DNA of 5,264 nt, taken from Shewanella sp. GTDB lineage: Bacteria; Pseudomonadota; Gammaproteobacteria; Enterobacterales; Shewanellaceae. Position 1 is the stretch's first letter. Every line of letters starts with the position of its first letter. The notes under the pieces were generated by a model. The model saw only the letters and a program-made list of their open reading frames with translations, did not search any database and was not told the DNA's origin. The position numbers and the translations under genes were made by a program. Where the stretch lies: positions 1-5,264 of the forward strand of contig SDWK01000912.1 of NCBI GenBank assembly GCA_004195335.1. The letters run 5' to 3'. This document shows positions 5,147 to 5,264 of this stretch, in pieces.

Positions 5147-5264
5147 CTATTGTCGATAGAAGGCTCGATACCAGTCTACAAACCGCCCTACCCCATCCTC
5201 GATAGAAGTCGCTGGCTTAAAACCGACGTCAGCGATTAGATCGTCTACGTCGGCGTAGGTAGCA
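5147..5264 (-). CDS. NAD-dependent nucleotide-sugar epimerase, C-terminal fragment (UDP-glucuronate 4-epimerase-like)
   Basis: This is the last 38 codons of a gene that enters from beyond the right edge. The peptide begins ATYADVDDLIADVGFKPAT and ends GVGRFVDWYRAFYRQ, the characteristic tail of NAD-dependent epimerases of the extended short-chain dehydrogenase family. The TYADVDDL...GFKP pattern is most like UDP-glucuronate 4-epimerases (CapI/WbnF-like), which make UDP-galacturonate for surface polysaccharide. The catalytic domain lies outside the window, so the substrate is inferred only from this tail. It was not recovered as an intact frame because its start is missing. The stop TAG at 5149-5147 is followed 17 bases later by the truncated MNT gene. 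A decayed copy of the same 3' end lies upstream of rfbB. Together with rfbBDAC this supports a capsule, O-antigen or exopolysaccharide locus. Confidence 0.85.
   Translation of the reverse strand, partial: ATYADVDDLIADVGFKPATSIEDGVGRFVDWYRAFYRQ

Overview
The window is a bacterial, most likely gammaproteobacterial, piece of a cell-surface polysaccharide locus. This rests on the order rfbB-rfbD-rfbA-rfbC, on protein motifs typical of Pseudomonadota, and on palindromic intergenic repeats of the kind common there; the genus cannot be named. Bases 1-19 are not genomic: they are the Nextera (Tn5 mosaic-end) sequencing adapter, so the left edge is probably a contig end and nothing should be inferred from it.

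Every convincing gene is on the minus strand, so the biological reading order is right to left. At 5147-5264 is the last 38 codons of a nucleotide-sugar epimerase (UDP-glucuronate 4-epimerase-like) that enters from outside the window. It is followed 17 bases later by the first ~46 codons of a MNT-type nucleotidyltransferase (antitoxin-like). That gene is broken near 4992 by a ~130-base AT-rich palindromic element (4861-4992). Next come an unrecognised short frame (4764-4859), a REP-like repeat (4688-4720), an intact MNT/HEPN toxin-antitoxin pair (4363-4659 and 3986-4375), and a second copy of the same repeat in the same orientation (3961-3994). The pair is therefore framed by ~33-base direct repeats, like a cassette.

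Between the second repeat and rfbB lies a decayed copy of the epimerase 3' end (3797-3871). Its best 49 bases match the live copy at 38 positions. The whole toxin-antitoxin segment is thus bracketed by two copies of the epimerase end, which suggests either an old insertion downstream of the epimerase or a decayed tandem epimerase gene.

From 3786 to 353 is the complete dTDP-L-rhamnose pathway. RfbB dehydrates dTDP-glucose, RfbA makes dTDP-glucose from glucose-1-phosphate and dTTP, RfbC epimerises the 4-keto-6-deoxy intermediate, and RfbD reduces it to dTDP-L-rhamnose for O-antigen or exopolysaccharide. Junctions are 4-base ATGA overlaps (B/D and A/C) or a 1-base gap (D/A), so it is one operon. 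RfbB carries an unusual in-frame insert (NPHSRASGN) that reads like a translated intergenic palindromic repeat.

Bases 20-352, downstream of rfbC, hold no gene I recognise; the one feature of note is a plus-strand ATG at 250 behind a strong Shine-Dalgarno, running antisense into rfbC.
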